From NCBI GenBank assembly GCA_027943335.1, contig BSBK01002086.1:145001-209000 (forward strand): 64,000 bases of DNA, written 5' to 3'. Both the position numbers and the translations under genes were made by a program. This document shows, piece after piece, positions 1 through 12,135 of the stretch. Positions within the stretch are counted from its first letter, which is position 1; each line of letters starts with the position of its first letter. The stretch is from Chamaecyparis obtusa (Eukaryota; Streptophyta; Pinopsida; Cupressales; Cupressaceae). The notes beneath the pieces were generated by a model. That model was not told where the DNA came from and ran no database searches. It saw nothing but the letters and a program-made list of their open reading frames with translations.

Positions 1-100
1 TTTTTCCCATGATCATCTCTCTCTATTCCTCTCTCTCATTTCCTTTACTATGAGCATGAGGTAGTCTTATACTTCCACTAAAGTGGGGGATAAACTCACC

Positions 101-1315
101 TGTTGGGATTGGAAAGATAAAGTACTGAGAGGGGAGGGGTAAATCAGTACCCTCAAAAAAATTTAACACTTAAACTTTGCAATAGTAGATTCTATTTAAC
201 TGACTGATTCGATTGTTTCTAACACACATTCATATAATTGAAAATGTAAAGTGAATGTAAACAAAAAAATAAATCATACATGAAAATAAGTACTAATGAA
301 TCATATATTTTGGTTACGCAGAAACCCTTGTTAGAAGATAAAAAGTGCGGTGGGAATGACACCCACAAATCTTCGCTATTGCAGCAAATAAATTATGTCA
401 GTTAAGGATACAATTGTTGATCACTTCTGATGATCTTACCCTATTAGGAGTAACAAAAGATCGACTAGATCTACCTGGTTAAAGGATTTTAGCAACACAA
501 TCAACTGTGCACTCTGCTGAGAGATTTACAATAAGACGGTTAAGTCTACTCTATTAAGAGATTTCAATCTGCTACAATGGCTAAATTGATAACAATAGAA
601 TATCTGTAAAATGAAAACTCTATCTTGTATGATTCAGCTCTATGAAATAACAAATAGATATCACCTCAATGTGATGAATATGTCCTTCTGTCCTTCTCGG
701 TAGCCTTGTAAGTGTTCTGATAAAATGAATTCTATCTCTGATAAAAGGTATGTCATAAACCCTTGTTGGATCTCCTGATGTCCTTAGTGTGGCTACTGCT
801 TCATTATTCATTATCATAATGACATCTTTTACAATTATATATCAAACAATATTGACCTAATTAAGGTTTATAATATCTTAGAAAACCTAAGATCAATGGT
901 ATACAAAAATAACCTAGATCTACCATTACATAGAAATCATCATAAAATTTAATGATTACATCCATATTAAATATGTGTCAATCTTAGTAAACTGTTTACA
1001 TAGATAAATGTGACATTCCTGATTACTATGTCATTTCCTGGATAACTTGGTAAACACTACATTCCATGTTCAGTAAATTACTAATGCTCAGTGTGTAAGA
1101 ATGCTCAGTGATTACTAGCTCGATACTCGGTAAATGTCTGATGCTCGATGAGTGTGCTTGGTCAAACTGGTTTTCAGTTAACTTAGAGCTCTACCTTGTC
1201 TTAGCTCGGTGTAAAGGCTTTGTATGCTTGACCAAATGGCTTGTTTGTTTCCTTTACCAACTAAATAATTTATTGATACTAATGACAATCCATTAATTAT
1301 CAAATAAAGATAACA
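101..1315 (-). mobile_element. Solo LTR, copia-type, minus orientation
   Basis: The block begins TGTTGGGATT and ends AAAGATAACA, so it has TG...CA termini, and it is flanked on both sides by the 5-base target duplication TCACC (96-100 and 1316-1320). It aligns over its whole length with 5972-7265. No internal region or primer-binding site adjoins either end, so it is a solo LTR left by LTR-LTR recombination. Read on the minus strand it ends with a run of CCCCTCCCCTCTC before the terminal CCAACA, the same layout as the LTR ends of copia elements A and C. Small reading frames inside are chance. Confidence 0.88.
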
Positions 1316-1761
1316 TCACCATTATAAATTGTAAGAACCATGTTGGTGTGTACAATTTCATGATTGTTTAGCAATAACCTTAGTGTCTTTTCATCTTATT
1401 ATGCATAATGGGACTTCAAATGGCACTTAATGGACACCTAAATTCAAATATAGGTCCTATGTTATTTTGATTTCATTTAAAATTAAGGCAAGCCCTTATT
1501 TCTAGGTGTTCTCATCCATTATTATCCAATCCAATTATTTATTTGATCACATATGCCCTATGTCATTATTTGTGTCCTTTGTATTTAGTCCTGACCCTGA
1601 GATCAATTGTACTTCATAATATGACATCCCTTAATTATTTTTGGTCCATGGTCCAAATTTGCAACCTGATTGACTGACATATAATGGCCTATGGGTTATA
1701 TACCTAGTATAGAATGCTTGGGCATTCTCGGGTTTTGAGCTAATATTTGAATCAAGGGTCT
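1316..1761. other. Intergenic stretch, nothing recognised
   Basis: AT-rich sequence between two LTRs. No coding frame, repeat pair or terminus was seen. Confidence 0.5.
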
Positions 1762-1911
1762 TGTTGGAGTATGATGTCACTGAGAGGGGGAGGTGAATCA
1801 ATGATATAATAATTTAGTATTAATTTTTAATCAAATCTTAACATGTTTACTCAAATGGAATAGAGAGAAATAACAAGACAAATGAAACATGCACAAAGAA
1901 TATAGCACAAG

Positions 1912-2760
1912 TGATGCAGGAGCATCCTGGGTGTAAGAGCAATCTTGCATCACCCAAAAATATTTTTGTTTTTGTATTCAATAAGGGCTATCTTGTGCAA
2001 AGCTGTTATTTATGGAAACTTGCTATTTTTAGTAAGTTGGTCATACGATCTCGGAATGTTCTGATTTTACATGTGGAGGTTCATCTCAGTCATATCTGCC
2101 TGCCAGTAAAGTTTCATGGCTAGATCAGGTCTAGTTTTGAAGATATTGAAGATTTTCAGTATTGGCAGCAAGCTACAAAAACTTTGAACTCAATTTTGAA
2201 GGCTTTAGAGGCCCCGGATGAGGTCAAAAATTTGGATGACAGGTGCTTGCACCAATCAAACTTGTAGAGCACTTTGCGGCCTTTCCGAAATGGGGTTATA
2301 ATAGTCAATCGGGTCAACAGGTGATGACTTATGGTCTCTGAAAGTTGGGCCACCTGAAATGGTGAAAAATAATTTCCGTTCAAAATTTCTATTTGAGTTT
2401 CAAAAGTTATTTTGAGCTGACTTTGATGTAATAAATTGAAAAATAAAATAATTCTAAGTTTGGTTGGCCCTAAGGGCTAAATTTTTGGAACCTTCTCGGG
2501 TGGTGGAAAATGCCTATATAAAGAAGGTCCGTAGTGTTGTCTAGAGTAGTTCTAGGTAGTACATTGGGGTAATGGTTCGAGGCTTTGTCCTACAAAATAT
2601 TGTAAAGCGAATTCCCATGTGGCTTTGCATATTGTAATTCTAAAATTTGTAATTCCACATTTGTGCAGATAATAAGAAGCCCATTTTTTGTTCTTGCAAA
2701 TTGTTGTTGTTTCTCTATTTCTATATGTGTTTGTGGTATTAAGGGGAGCACCCTTCATCA
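1912..2760 (+). mobile_element. Solo LTR, probably gypsy, plus orientation
   Basis: Termini are TGATGCAGGAGC and CCCTTCATCA, with a perfect 5-base duplication ACAAG at 1907-1911 and 2761-2765. A TATA-like CTATATAAAG lies at 2514-2523. The first ~45 bases resemble the reverse complement of 54590-54637, so at least two related LTRs are present. The first bases (GCAGGAGCA) also resemble the LTR start of gypsy element E. No internal domain adjoins it. The insertion splits the older LTR around it. Confidence 0.88.
2514..2523 (+). promoter_or_regulatory. TATA box of the solo LTR at 1912-2760
   Basis: CTATATAAAG sits about 600 bases into the 849-base LTR, where a U3 promoter is expected. Confidence 0.5.
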
Positions 2761-5102
2761 ACAAGATATGTCTTGAGTGGAAACCCTTTGGGGAATAAAA
2801 CCACTTGAATTGTCTCACTAGATTATGTAAAAATATCCTTTTATAGTGCCTCATTGGTTGTACATATGTCTCACTCACAATGCTATCTCACTAATAGTAT
2901 TTTTAAGTGCCTCACTAGACTTTCTTCTCTTTACAATTTACTAATTCATACAGAGTCATAAAATTTGATTGTATAGTGATCTTCATCCAATACCATACAT
3001 TGTTGAATACAAATAGAGCTTTGTAGAAAACAATGCATATTATGTGATTACGACAACTATATTATCAATCAAAGACTTCTAATTGTGTATCTCATGTGCA
3101 CAATATAAACCAGAATGTTTCACATAAATCCAATATTCCTCTCTGTACATCTTTGATATCCTCACTACCATGTATATATAATATGTCAAACTGATGAACC
3201 AAAGTAGAACTGTCATCTCAAACTGATTTACAACTTTACACAACTGACTCTCAAATTTACTCATATATTTGATAGGTAAATACTTTAAAAACTAATTGTC
3301 ATTCTTAACAAGTTCCTTGATGAATGGACTATTTTCCTTAGTTTTTACAAATTAGAAAATTATAATCTATGTGATCCACATTTATATGTATTATCCCTAC
3401 TACTAAGTCTCGGTCCACATGTATAAACTCTTAATAAAACCCTAAAAAAATAAAAAACTTATTACTACATGATCAAACTTAACAAATTTGTTAAGAAAGG
3501 CTTCAAAATAAAGACCCAAAATGCATGATAAACATAGTTCACAAACATTGGGTTAAGAAAACTATAGTACACCTGACTCAAGGGTTTATTAAAAACTAAT
3601 GCAAACTCAAGAACCCTCAACTAGGGTTTTGAACATAATATATATAGAATAAGTAAAGACGAGAACAAAATTATTTCTTTCACAAAAACACAAACCTAAC
3701 TTGGATTTGGTGTGACTAAATAAAATATCCCTTAACTCAAATACAAGCATGGCTTTAACTAAGCCCTAATCAAAAAGAGTATACACATATTAGCAAAATT
3801 TCATATTAACAAAACATACGTATTGTTTTTAATAACCCTTTAACCATTAATGCAATGACTCAAATGGAGGACTGTAACTAGAGTCAACAAACAAACATAA
3901 ATTCTTTAATAGAGACATAATCACAACCAAGATAAACAAAATAAACAAACTTTGTGATGATGAAAGTGATTAATAGAGAACCAAGAAAGAAAACACTTGG
4001 CCGAATAGGGGCTGAGACTTTCTTCACTAAATCTCATAATCTCTATAAGAAAATTCTTTCAAACTACTTTCAAACCATCTTCCCAACCTTTCAAAAAAAA
4101 TTTGCAATAGTTTGTCCAATAACCAAGATCCTAAAAGAATTTATAATGCCATGCCCTAGCTCCTTCGAGCTAGGGTTTCAAATGAAACCCAAATCTTTTG
4201 AAATGAACATATCAAAAGTGCAAAATTATATATGTTGTGACTTATGACATGTCCCTCTCATATCATTAATGCTTCTTAAATATTTAATGTGTTTGATACA
4301 ACCTTAGTACTATGTCCTAAGTGTTGTTTTCACAACATTGTATCCCAAAGCAAGGCTGACCAAAACACTTGTTGTTGCAAACTTACTTTAAGTGCCATGG
4401 TCATAAAAATTTAATGATGCCTTAGTCACTTTAGTGACTTATTTAAAATAATTTTTTATATTTAATACAAACTAATTTTTAGCCTTTACAATGATACCAT
4501 TATAGACATATGAATAATGATTCACCATGCAATATAATCTTGAAAAGCATTATGACTATGCAAAACATTGAGTTGAAACTGATCAAGATAGACATCAAAC
4601 TAAACTTCTTGATAATGATCCAAATGGCCCTATCCTTCAAAAACAATTGTCAAATTATGTACTCAAAACTAATTAGATCATATCTTGCCAAGTGACTAGA
4701 AATATCATATATATATTGAATGATAAAAAAGTATCAACTAAATATATTGATCAAGGATACCAATGGAATGAATATGTTGATCAAATGAATGTGAAAATTA
4801 CCATGTATGAGTATCAACTGCATAACCGAATGATGCAAAGCCATCAATTAATGTACCATCAAATCAAGTGTATTTCATCAATTGAATCATCATGAAGTAT
4901 TAACTATATCATTAAGTGTATGTCATCTTAATAATGCAAATCAAGTATGATCCAAATGGTAATCAATGAAACTATAACTAAGTTATAGGATTAATGTATT
5001 GAATGCAACTATGATCAATGTAATAAATGCATGTCATTATACCTTGCCTTTCCTAACATGTTAGTGTGTTTGGAATCAAGGACAACATGGATAAGAGAAA
5101 CA

Positions 5103-5971
5103 AACTCCCCTTTTTTCCTTGGTGTCAAACCACTAACCTCTCCCCCTATTTTCATCAAGGATAAAGGAGAGGGGAACAAATACAGATATGCACTTATAAG
5201 TTAAAATAAATTGAACCAGTATACCTGTAGCATCAATAAACTTGTGGCACCATGGAGTCAATACACTTGTAGCATCATGGAGCTAAAAAGAAAATCAATG
5301 AACCAATAAATCCTATTGTAATTGAAATAGTAAAGTGTCAAACACTAAAATATAGAGAATAATATGCTTGAAAGGTACTCATGTTCAATATGTAGACAAA
5401 ATAAAAGTGACCAACATCTAAAAGTAATCATCAAATCCTATTTACACAATTCTGAAAATAAGCAAGATAGTCCTGATTATAAGTGGAAAACCACTATCTG
5501 AGTTTGATTATAATTGTTAGATAAGCATGCCAATAACTATTGAGAATATAACTACAACATGTCATAAACCCTAAAAAATTCTTGTAAACAAATGTGCCCT
5601 TGTAAAATCTGAATGCATACCAAATGTTCAAGTAGCAAATGTATCACATGGATAAATCAAGGGATCCTAACTTGTATCAAAACTATTAATTCTATACTAC
5701 AAACTAAAGACATCAATCTTTTATCTCAAATGAGGAAAACAAACTGTATGGAAGGAAGATCCTAACAGAGAGACAAAGTCTTGTACTATGAATTATCTTT
5801 CACGAATGATATCAATAAAAAAAATATCAAAGTGACTAAAAATTAAATACTATCTGATGAAATCTATAGCTTTCAACATAGAACAACCAATTTTACTCCA
5901 ACTTTTCTTCAGGAAGTGTCATAGTAGTAATCAATTGAAAAATAGTAGTAATCAAGGCAAGAATCATCTTT
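5103..5971 (-). other. 3' non-coding part of SIRE-like element with purine tracts
   Basis: Read on the minus strand, this holds the tracts AAAAAAGGGGAGTTTG and ATAGGGGGAGAGG (about 5103-5148), the polypurine style found upstream of SIRE-like 3' LTRs, along with a GACACCAAGG phrase. No coding frame was seen. It is the presumed 3' untranslated region of the element whose gag lies at 8.5-9.7 kb. Confidence 0.4.
5876..5971. repeat. Left copy of a flank duplicated around the LTR at 5972
   Basis: The ~90 bases here (from ACATAGAACAACC to AATCATCTTT) recur at 7264-7337 just beyond the LTR. The left copy has an extra ~22 bases caused by a short internal duplication of TAGTAGTAATCA. Confidence 0.85.
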
Positions 5972-7265
5972 TGTTGGAATTAAAAGATAAGGGACTAAGA
6001 GGGGAGGGGTGAATCAGTACCCTCAAAAACTTTTAACTGAATACTCAATCTGCAAATAATAGTTAACTAATCTATCCAATTGAATCCATTGTTTGCAAAA
6101 TTCATTCAATTTACTTGTAAATGTAAAGTGGATGAAAACAAACAATAATTCAATCACATAACATAGATATGTTGGTTACGCAGAAACCCTTGTTAGAAGG
6201 TAAAAACTACGGTGGGGATGACACCCACAAATTCTTCACTATTGCAAATAATAAAGTATGTCGGTTAAGGCTACAAGTTGTGATCATTTCTAGTGATCTT
6301 ACCCTGTTAGGAGTAACAATCAGATCGACTAGATCTACCTTGTTAAAGGATTTAAACAACACTACTTGAGTGTGTACTCGGTTAAGATATTTTTAATCAA
6401 ACTATTAAGTCTACTATGTTAAGAGATTTTTCCAACTCTATTACAATGATTAGAGAATAACATAAAGTATCTATAAATGACAACTATACTTTGTTTGAAT
6501 CAGATCTATGATATATTTAATAAATATCACCTCAATGTGTAGTAGTCTATCCTCTGTTCTGCTTGGTAGCCTTGACTGATTTTGAATAACCTGAATTGTA
6601 TCTCTGCTTACTGCTCAAACCATGTCTAAATTCTCATGTCTTGAAGGCAACTATTGCTTCAAGATCTCCTTCTCATCCTTATGTCAAAATGACATGAATT
6701 GAAATTATATAGCATACTGCTATGATCTCTATGACTTTCATGACCTAATTAGGTTTAAATCTTCTTACGAAAAAACCTAAGATCTACAGTGTACAAAATT
6801 AACCTAGATCTGACTATTACCTAGGGATCATCATTACAATTAATGATTACATCTACAATAAATAATCCTCGATCTTGGTAAAATGTTTAATGAATCTTTT
6901 GTAACCATTTACTTACATAAATGTGTCATAATAGATTACTATGTCATTTCCTGGATCACTCAGTAAACATAGCCAATACTGCTTGGTGAATATATTGGTG
7001 CTCAGTGTCCAGTGTGCTCGGTGTTTAATGACGCTCAGTGCTCGGTATACTCTGATGCTCGGTAAAACTACTCTAGTGCCCAGTTAAACCTGTTTCCATT
7101 TAGCTCTCGATACTGCCTTATGAATACTCGATATGAAGGCTTGTTAGATTAACCGACTAGCATAATGTAGCTTGAAGTTCTTTGTTTTACTAACTAATCA
7201 ACATAGATAACCGACTGATCCACTTTGATACTAATAACATCTTAATGCTCAAATAGAGATATACA
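5972..7265 (-). mobile_element. LTR copy without internal region, minus orientation
   Basis: It is homologous end to end with the solo LTR at 101-1315, beginning TGTTGGAATT and running to about GAGATATACA. Unlike that copy it has no matching 5-base duplication: TCTTT precedes it and TAGAA follows. Instead the sequence just past it repeats the ~90 bases that precede it. No primer-binding site adjoins. It lies in the 3' region of the decayed SIRE-like element. Confidence 0.8.
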
Positions 7266-7337
7266 TAGAATAACCAATTTTACTCCAAATTTTCTTCAGG
7301 AACTGTCATAGTAGTAATCAAGGCAAAAATCATCTTT
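7264..7337. repeat. Right copy of the duplicated flank
   Basis: It repeats 5876-5971 and then runs straight on (ATGTGATCAACC...), as an unoccupied insertion site would. Confidence 0.8.
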
Positions 7338-7799
7338 ATGTGATCAACCTATGTACTATTACCATATCTAAATCTTGATTTGTAAATTTCAATGATTATG
7401 ATAAGACACTGATAGAAAGTTTTAAGAGATCAACAAACTTGTGATGGCTTTTAAGACATCTACCAGAAATTCAATAATCAATGAATTTTAACATATCATG
7501 ATTTATCATAATAGAGTACAAAGCATGGTCACAAAAGAGAGGTGAGAAAATATTCAAAAAACTAAACTAACAAAACTTTATTTATTTCAAAGAGGTCCTT
7601 CCAAAACTCCATAAGAGTGCACAAGGGATGAAGCATTTAGTTCCCTTGTCATAAATATAAATTTGTTATATGATAAAAACCACCTGATCTTTTTCCCTGA
7701 ATAACAAATATGTACCTTTTGATTCAAACCATTTTAAAACTCAAACACCATAAAATGGTTTCTCAAATTCCATGCATGTCCATTTTAAAAAACTTGTAA

Positions 7800-8240
7800 T
7801 TTGTAGAGTTTTAGCTAATTTTCCTTTTAGCTAGGAAACATCTCTGTCATACTTCTTACATTTCTCAATAAATTATTTTCTCACTTTTACTAGTGTTCTT
7901 TTGACTTCATCTATTTTATTAAAAAGATTAGTATTATTTCTATCCAATTCATTTTCTATGTCTTGGATTTCTTCTAAATTAAGTTGCAATTTTTGAATTT
8001 TCTCTATAAGGTTTTTTATTTCCTTATTTGCATCAATTAATTGACCTTCATAATCAACTATGATGATTCATTCAGAGCATTCACCAATTTTACTTAATAA
8101 ACAGGTTTCATTGTTTAATTTAGTTAACACACCTTGCAAACTATATTCATATCCTTGTGTTTTAACTCTTGTAACAATGGTTATACCATTTTTCTCCATA
8201 ATTTGATAATCTAATGTTGTGAAGATAACTATAAGATCTT
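7800..8240 (-). pseudogene. Coiled-coil reading frame fused to copia protease remnant
   Basis: Read on the minus strand, one frame runs with only a few stops. It contains a link segment typical of the protease-integrase connector (KNGITIV, then QGYEYSL, then ETCLLSKI), then changes without transition to a charged helical stretch rich in K, E, N, L and I (NKEIKNLIEKIQKLQLNLEE and onward) that looks like a coiled coil. The WHxRLGH pre-integrase motif expected after CLLSKI is absent. The coiled coil could come from a downstream frame of the element or from duplicated gag; I cannot tell which. Confidence 0.5.
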
Positions 8241-8244
8241 GTTT

Positions 8245-9726
8245 ACAAATCTAACTTACACTTAATCGATTGTGAGCCATACCTCAACATAATACACATT
8301 AAATATAGGTGTACAATTATCAAGCAAGATAGTACCTGATCCTTTAATATGAAAACATTAATTATCACCAAATCTAACTCATCTACCATTACAATTTTTT
8401 ATTCTATGAACTTGTCCTTATCACTAGTCATATGGTGAGAACAACCATTGTCCAAAATCTAGAATTCTTCTATCTTGGAAAGATGGACTGCTTGAGCAAT
8501 CATAGTAACCTTTTTGGATTTTGAAACCCATTTTATTCTTGCAACTTTATCAAACTTATTAACCATATATTCTTTACAAAAAAATTCAATCTGTCCTAGT
8601 TTTTCATACTAAAAACATTTAAGTTTATTTAAAAAGTGAAAAAGTTTTCCATTCACTTAACTTACATTTCTTCTGGATGCAATTTTATAATCATTAGTCT
8701 TGTTCCCTAAAGTTTTGAAATTGAGACAATATCCAAAAAACTGAGAGTCAATTTTACCTTTTCCACCTTCCATGGATGTTTCACCTTGTTGTTTATTAGA
8801 TGCATCTGATAGTTTCTTGTGAGAGTCAAGCTATTTTATCAAATCAACAACTTCATCTTTTAGAGTGCAAAAATCATGTTCTTTGGATTTTAGCTTTTCT
8901 TGAGTAACCTCAAGAATACGCTTTTGTTATTCAACCTATAGTTTAAAAGTAGAGGAAAGTTCCACGTCTTTCTAATTTTTAATTTGATGGACAATTGCTT
9001 CCCTTTTTAATTTTTTAACCTTGTTAAGGGAAGCCTTTAGTTCTCCTTTAAAGTCAATTTAATATTCAAATATCTTAGATGAGCTACTTTCTTGAGAAAA
9101 ATTTATAGTTACAATAGCCATGAACAAAGTTTCTTCATTACCTTCAAGTGGTTCATCTGAACAACTATATGTAATGTCAACATATAAAGCTTTGTTCTTT
9201 TTAAAACTATTTTTCTTTTTGAAATTTAAGTACTTATTTTTCTTAAAAGATCTATTGTTACCTTCTTCATCACTATCAATATCCTTGTTAGGAAACTGTG
9301 CAAGATAATGACCTATCCTACCACAAGAAAAACACTTAAAATGCAACTTTCCTTTGAATCTACCTGAACCTCTTATAAGCTTGCTAACAAAAGAAGATTC
9401 AGTGTTATCAACTTGATCTGATTCAGAGTTTGTTTCTACTTTAGTACATTTAAGAGAAAATTATTTGTTAGGTGGATCAGTAGTAATCCTCATTTCATAA
9501 GCAATAAATATTCCATGCAGAGTATCAAGAGTTATCTTGTTAACATCTCTTTATTCCACAATAAATATTTTTGAGTCATACTTGGATGTCAACGATCTCA
9601 ACACTTTCTTGACAATAGTGGTTTCTTCTCAAGTTTCATGAAGTCATCGATTTGAGTTTACAACATCAAAGACACAAATAAAATAGTCATCTATCTTCTC
9701 ATCTACAATCATTTTAAGGATTTCAA
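8245..9726 (-). pseudogene. SIRE-like copia gag-protease remnant (part 1)
   Basis: On the minus strand the order is the end of a UBN2-type gag core (TIVKKVLRSLTSKYDSKIF, 9.5-9.65 kb), a CCHC zinc knuckle CFSCGRIGHYLAQFP (about 9292-9334; last Cys changed to Phe), a charged coiled-coil linker, a second degraded knuckle near 8.6 kb, then the aspartic protease core ILDNGCSHHMTSDKDKF (about 8405-8462), where D-S-G has become D-N-G. Two knuckles separated by a coiled coil are characteristic of SIRE/Maximus gag. Several in-frame stops and shifts make it non-functional. The gag continues upstream at 33708, because copia element A inserted at 9727. Confidence 0.75.
9722..9726. repeat. Target-site duplication TTCAA of copia A (left)
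   Basis: An identical TTCAA follows the 3' LTR at 33708-33712. Removing A joins the two halves of the minus-strand gag frame across one TTCAA. Confidence 0.92.
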
Positions 9727-11213
9727 TGATGAACTACAACTGATTTGAATACATTGTATAACTTGAAGATCTGTGATTTAAGATCAATGAGTTGTTGATT
9801 AGATATGTAAGATGGTTAAATCAGTAATATGTTGTCATTGATGTCAACTAGTTTTGACAGTACTTATCTTGTAAGTTACTATACCCAAACATCTGTAGAA
9901 GAAGAAGAAAAGAAATGAAGAACATAATATATCTACATGAGGAAGATGGATATGATAGATAAGGATAAGGAATACATTGGATAACTTATGAATGAGTCTA
10001 TGACCTTATGTTATTGACTTGATTATGTTGCATTCATCTATGATGAAGGATAGAACAAAATGCACAAGGCAGTGTTGTCAGTTAAAGAACCATTTCAGTA
10101 TACACTGATGCAATGTAGCGTAACTGATCATAGTACAAACCAAGCTTGTGTTAGCTGACACATTTCTTTGTTAATCAAGCAAAAGAAAAGAACTAAATGA
10201 GTAGTTTAGCTAATGAAGTTGATGAGTTGTAAAGTACCTCAAAATCAGAGATGAAGATCATGCTTGTTACGAAGATCGACGGCTAACATAATTCGAAAAA
10301 GATCTAAGGGATTGAAACAAAATGTGTCATTGACACATCAGCCGAGGAAGGTTTAAGCAACAAAATCAACAAAGGAGATTAAGCGAAAAAATCTGATGGA
10401 TGGAATTAAAATGGTTTACTCGTCTATTTAAGAGACTAGGATTTCAAGGTGAAATCATGCCAGAATAAGGAGACTGGAGAAGATATCATGTGAACAAGCT
10501 TCATGCATGCCTGATCAGACCGATTAAGGAGAACCGAACTGTAGAGATTGCCGAGTGTCAGAAAGATATTACCAAGCGATAGTAAGTTACTGAATATTGA
10601 TTGAAACATAATTGAAATATTGATCAGAGGATTTGAATGAGCTTAACATAGATCTAATAATCTGCAATTGAAGTTGTGTTGTAATCAGATCAACTACTGT
10701 TACATTTTAACCATTGTAAACAGAGAAGTATCTTAACAGAGTGGACTAGAAAGTCTTGTAATGTCATTCATAGAGTGTACATTTGTTATCCTGTCAACCC
10801 CATAGTGAATGTTGGTTGGATGATAACGGTTGGTCTAAAATCCTCTAACAAGCTCACACCTCACAATGTGTTTGTAACCTTTAATAGGGTTGGGTCTTCA
10901 CCGACCTCACTTCAGAAGAGTGAACAATTTTTGGGTTGCCAGTCCCAAGTAGTTTTTCCCTTCACAGGGTTTCCACGTTAAATCTCTTATGTTATGTGTT
11001 GATTGTGATGATTGTTTGATTCATACTTTTCATGTTGCATATTGGATTTGATCGGTAATCATTATATGTTATTAACTGGTAATTGGTAAAAGTACAGACA
11101 TAATACTATTTTAGTTTGTCAAGATGGAGAATTTTTAGTAAATTATTTTGAGTATACATTTTGTGATTGGGACTCCGGATAACTAATTCACCCCCCTCTC
11201 AATTATTCTAACA
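9727..11213 (+). mobile_element. 5' LTR of copia A
   Basis: It begins TGATGAACTACAAC and ends CTCTCAATTATTCTAACA, and matches 32222-33707 throughout and 55229-56713 more distantly. The region near 10.95 kb has the GGGTTTCCACGTTAAATC phrase typical of the R/U5 part of plant copia LTRs. The 68-residue open frame at 10775 is conserved only because the LTR is. Confidence 0.93.
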
Positions 11214-11215
11214 AT

Positions 11216-11228
11216 TGGTATCAAAGCC
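11216..11228 (+). other. Primer-binding site, initiator-Met tRNA type
   Basis: TGGTATCAAAGCC, two bases past the LTR, differs at one base from the TGGTATCAGAGCC complement of plant initiator-Met tRNA. Confidence 0.88.
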
Positions 11229-11277
11229 TTGGTTGCTTGGAACAAAGTTTTAAGGACTTCAACACAAAGATTTCAAA

Positions 11278-12135
11278 ATGTATAAGGGGGAAGTGCCAAA
11301 GCTGAACAAAGATAACTTCACAGTATGGCAAAGCCAAATGAAGCTGCATGTATTTGGAATTGGGAATTCTGCCCTGACACTAATGGAGAATGGCTACATT
11401 GCACCGCACACCGGTCCCTTGACCCTTGATCAACTGAGATACATGAATGAACATAATGGTACTATGATGGAGATTGTTGTTGCCTATACCAATCCCAAAT
11501 TTGAAGATATTAAGAATTGCACTACTACTAAAGATATGTGGGATAAACTTGCTCAAGTTTATAGTGGTGATGTGAATGTCAAAAGAGCCAGAGTTGAAAG
11601 CTTAAGGGGTCGATTCGATGATATGAAGATGAAGGAAGGTGAGAATATTATGTAGTATACAAATAGATTGAAAGAGGTAGTACATGTTATTAGAGCATCT
11701 GATGGTATTATTGATGAAGAGACAGTGGTAAGAAAAGTTCTCAAAACCTTATTGTCAGTTTATGCAATCAGGATATCTACAATTCATGAAACAAGGTCTG
11801 CATCTGGTAACAACCTTACTCTTGATAATCTGATTGGTAAGCTTACAACCTTTGAATGGAATAACTTTCATAATAGTGTTGTACCATCTATTGAATCTAC
11901 TTTTATGTCTTCTCTGAAGATTGGTAAGTCTAGTAGTAGAAATAAGAATAATGATAGTGATAGCAATACTGATGATGAGCTTGATGAACTTGAAGCTCTT
12001 ATGGCCAAAAGGTTACCTAAAGGTAAAGGAAGGTATAGAGTTAAATTACCTTTAGCATGCTTTAATTGTAAAGAGGTTGGTCATATTGCTGCTAGGTGTC
12101 CACATAGGAAAGATGATGACAGAAACAAAGATTAA
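11278..12135 (+). pseudogene. gag: Copia A gag (UBN2 type, zinc knuckle)
   Basis: The frame opens MYKGEVPKLNKDNFTVWQSQ, a typical copia gag N-terminus about 60 bases past the primer-binding site, and keeps the W-x-K-L and RGRFDDMKM motifs of the UBN2 core. A TAG at 11653 replaces what is a Gln codon in C, splitting it; it resumes in the same frame and reaches the CCHC knuckle CFNCKEVGHIAARC (12058-12099), which is intact. It ends at TAA 12133. Gag forms the particle that packages element RNA in the cytoplasm. The homologous gag of C allows direct comparison. Confidence 0.88.

Larger units (their letters stand above)
1762..5102 (-). mobile_element. Candidate long 3' LTR of a SIRE-like copia element
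   Basis: It starts TGTTGGAGTATG and is followed by a GAGAGGGGGAGGTGAATCA signature, the reverse complement of the usual copia LTR end in this window. It is interrupted by the solo LTR at 1912-2760; after that the text resumes with GTGGAAACCC, a motif shared with the R/U5 parts of the other LTRs. The far end is placed at AGAGAAACA just before pyrimidine tracts that read as purine tracts on the minus strand. Net length is about 2.5 kb, within the range known for SIRE/Maximus LTRs. No second copy is in the window, so the limits are inferred. Confidence 0.4.

Noticed and set aside
1108..1296. Short open frame as a possible host gene
   Set aside because: It lies wholly within the solo LTR at 101-1315 and has no counterpart frame in the homologous LTR at 5972.
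101..7265. The two related LTRs at 101 and 5972 as the pair of one element
   Set aside because: The first has its own perfect TCACC duplication on both sides, so it is solo; no primer site or purine tract adjoins either.
9120..9308. Plus-strand frame over the zinc knuckle
   Set aside because: It is the antisense shadow of the minus-strand gag with CCHC.
10775..10981. Conserved 68-residue frame found at 10775, 33271 and (shifted) 56305
   Set aside because: It is repeated only because it sits in the LTRs of A and C; the frame is not preserved in C.
11216..11230. tRNA gene suggested by the Met-tRNA-like text
   Set aside because: Only the primer complement is present; there is no cloverleaf sequence.
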